A program made the position numbers and the translations under genes. 64,000 nucleotides of DNA from Streptomyces diastaticus subsp. diastaticus (GTDB lineage Bacteria; Actinomycetota; Actinomycetes; Streptomycetales; Streptomycetaceae), in assembly GCF_011170125.1 (NCBI RefSeq), contig NZ_BLLN01000005.1, positions 372,001 to 436,000 on the forward strand, written 5' to 3'. Every line of letters starts with the position of its first letter. The first letter of the stretch is position 1. Below the pieces are notes generated by a model. The model made no database searches and was not told where the DNA came from. It saw only the letters and a program-made list of their open reading frames with translations. Below are positions 63,682 to 64,000 of the stretch, one piece after another.

Positions 63682-64000
63682 TCGGCAACTCCTGTCGTGG
63701 CTTCGGCCGGACGTGCCGACCAGTACTCCGCGACAGTGGCCAGCGGGGCGAATCCCGCGCCCAGCACTCCGTCGTGGAAGGTCTTCAGTTCCGCTCCGCC
63801 CGCCTGTGCCCGCCAGCGCCGAATGACGAGCTTGCCGAGGCAGTACATGGCGGAGTCGAGGTCGGTGGGGATCGTCAGCGCCTCGCGGGCCGCCTCCTGC
63901 GGCGCCCACCCGCACACTCCCACCAGGTGCCGCGCCGCGTCCTGGAACTTCCAACGGCGCAGATGGACGGAGAGGAAGATCAGCAGACGGGACGCCGACA
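63678..64000 (-). CDS. DUF885-like protein, C-terminal part (cut by the window edge)
   Basis: The last 107 residues of a gene that starts beyond the right edge. The segment MYCLGKLVIRRWR followed by LKTFHDGVLGAGFAPLATV resembles the end of DUF885-family putative peptidases (Y-x-L-G-K-x-x-I-x-x-L-R ... F-H-D-x-L-L-x-x-G-x-x-P-L). Its TGA overlaps the GTG of the MFS gene, so it belongs to the operon. The family is assigned by eye from the C-terminus only. Confidence 0.5.
   Translation of the reverse strand, partial: SASRLLIFLSVHLRRWKFQDAARHLVGVCGWAPQEAAREALTIPTDLDSAMYCLGKLVIRRWRAQAGGAELKTFHDGVLGAGFAPLATVAEYWSARPAEATTGVAE

Overview
The window is very GC-rich and has the gene families, GTG/TTG starts and tight 1-4 bp gene overlaps of a Streptomyces or close relative. 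The strongest taxonomic clue is a Tap-like and a Tpg-like gene. These proteins cap the ends of linear Streptomyces chromosomes and plasmids. I worked from sequence alone, so family names are recognition by motif, not database results.

Layout. (1) 1-7,138 looks like ordinary chromosome: the 3' part of ptsI, a small hydrophilic protein, a GreA-type factor, a YhgE/Pip-type membrane protein, a PadR regulator with a translationally coupled membrane protein, and a PAP2 phosphatase. (2) At about 7,934 an MFS transporter gene breaks off after about 31 codons, which marks a recombination or insertion junction. (3) About 7,934-33,550 is an accessory island with plasmid and transposon character. It holds an orphan 465-aa protein, an IS3 relic, a complete IS5-type element that splits a small ORF, tpg, several small hypothetical genes, a Tn7-like operon (tnsA-tnsB-tnsC-tniQ), tap, a Cys-rich orphan, a Rad50/SMC-like zinc-hook ATPase, and a UvrD helicase fused to a PD-(D/E)XK nuclease. 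tap and tpg, which normally sit side by side, are about 10 kb apart here with the Tn7-like operon between them. (4) About 32,500-64,000 is a nonribosomal peptide gene cluster that runs out of the right edge, with an Sfp-type PPTase, an ABC-F protein and a stand-alone thioesterase at its left side.

How the NRPS genes may work together. NRPS1 (FAAL-ACP-C-A-T-C) starts the chain with a fatty acyl group. NRPS2 (docking-C-A-T-C-A-T-C) contains a textbook Thr code. NRPS3 (A-T-C) has a code almost identical to that of 2,4-diaminobutyrate, and a free carrier protein follows it. NRPS1 ends with a C domain and NRPS2 begins with one, so a carrier is missing between them. The free-standing A-T didomain (Val code) could fill this gap in trans, and its gene is coupled to a P450. 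Tailoring genes are an amidinotransferase (guanidino group), a cupin/JmjC hydroxylase and an FGE/SUMF1-like oxidase. An N-terminally membrane-anchored penicillin-acylase homologue together with the FAAL suggests an acylated prodrug that is deacylated at export, with an MFS pump as exporter. No NRPS carries a terminal thioesterase; the only TE is free-standing and has Cys in place of the catalytic Ser.
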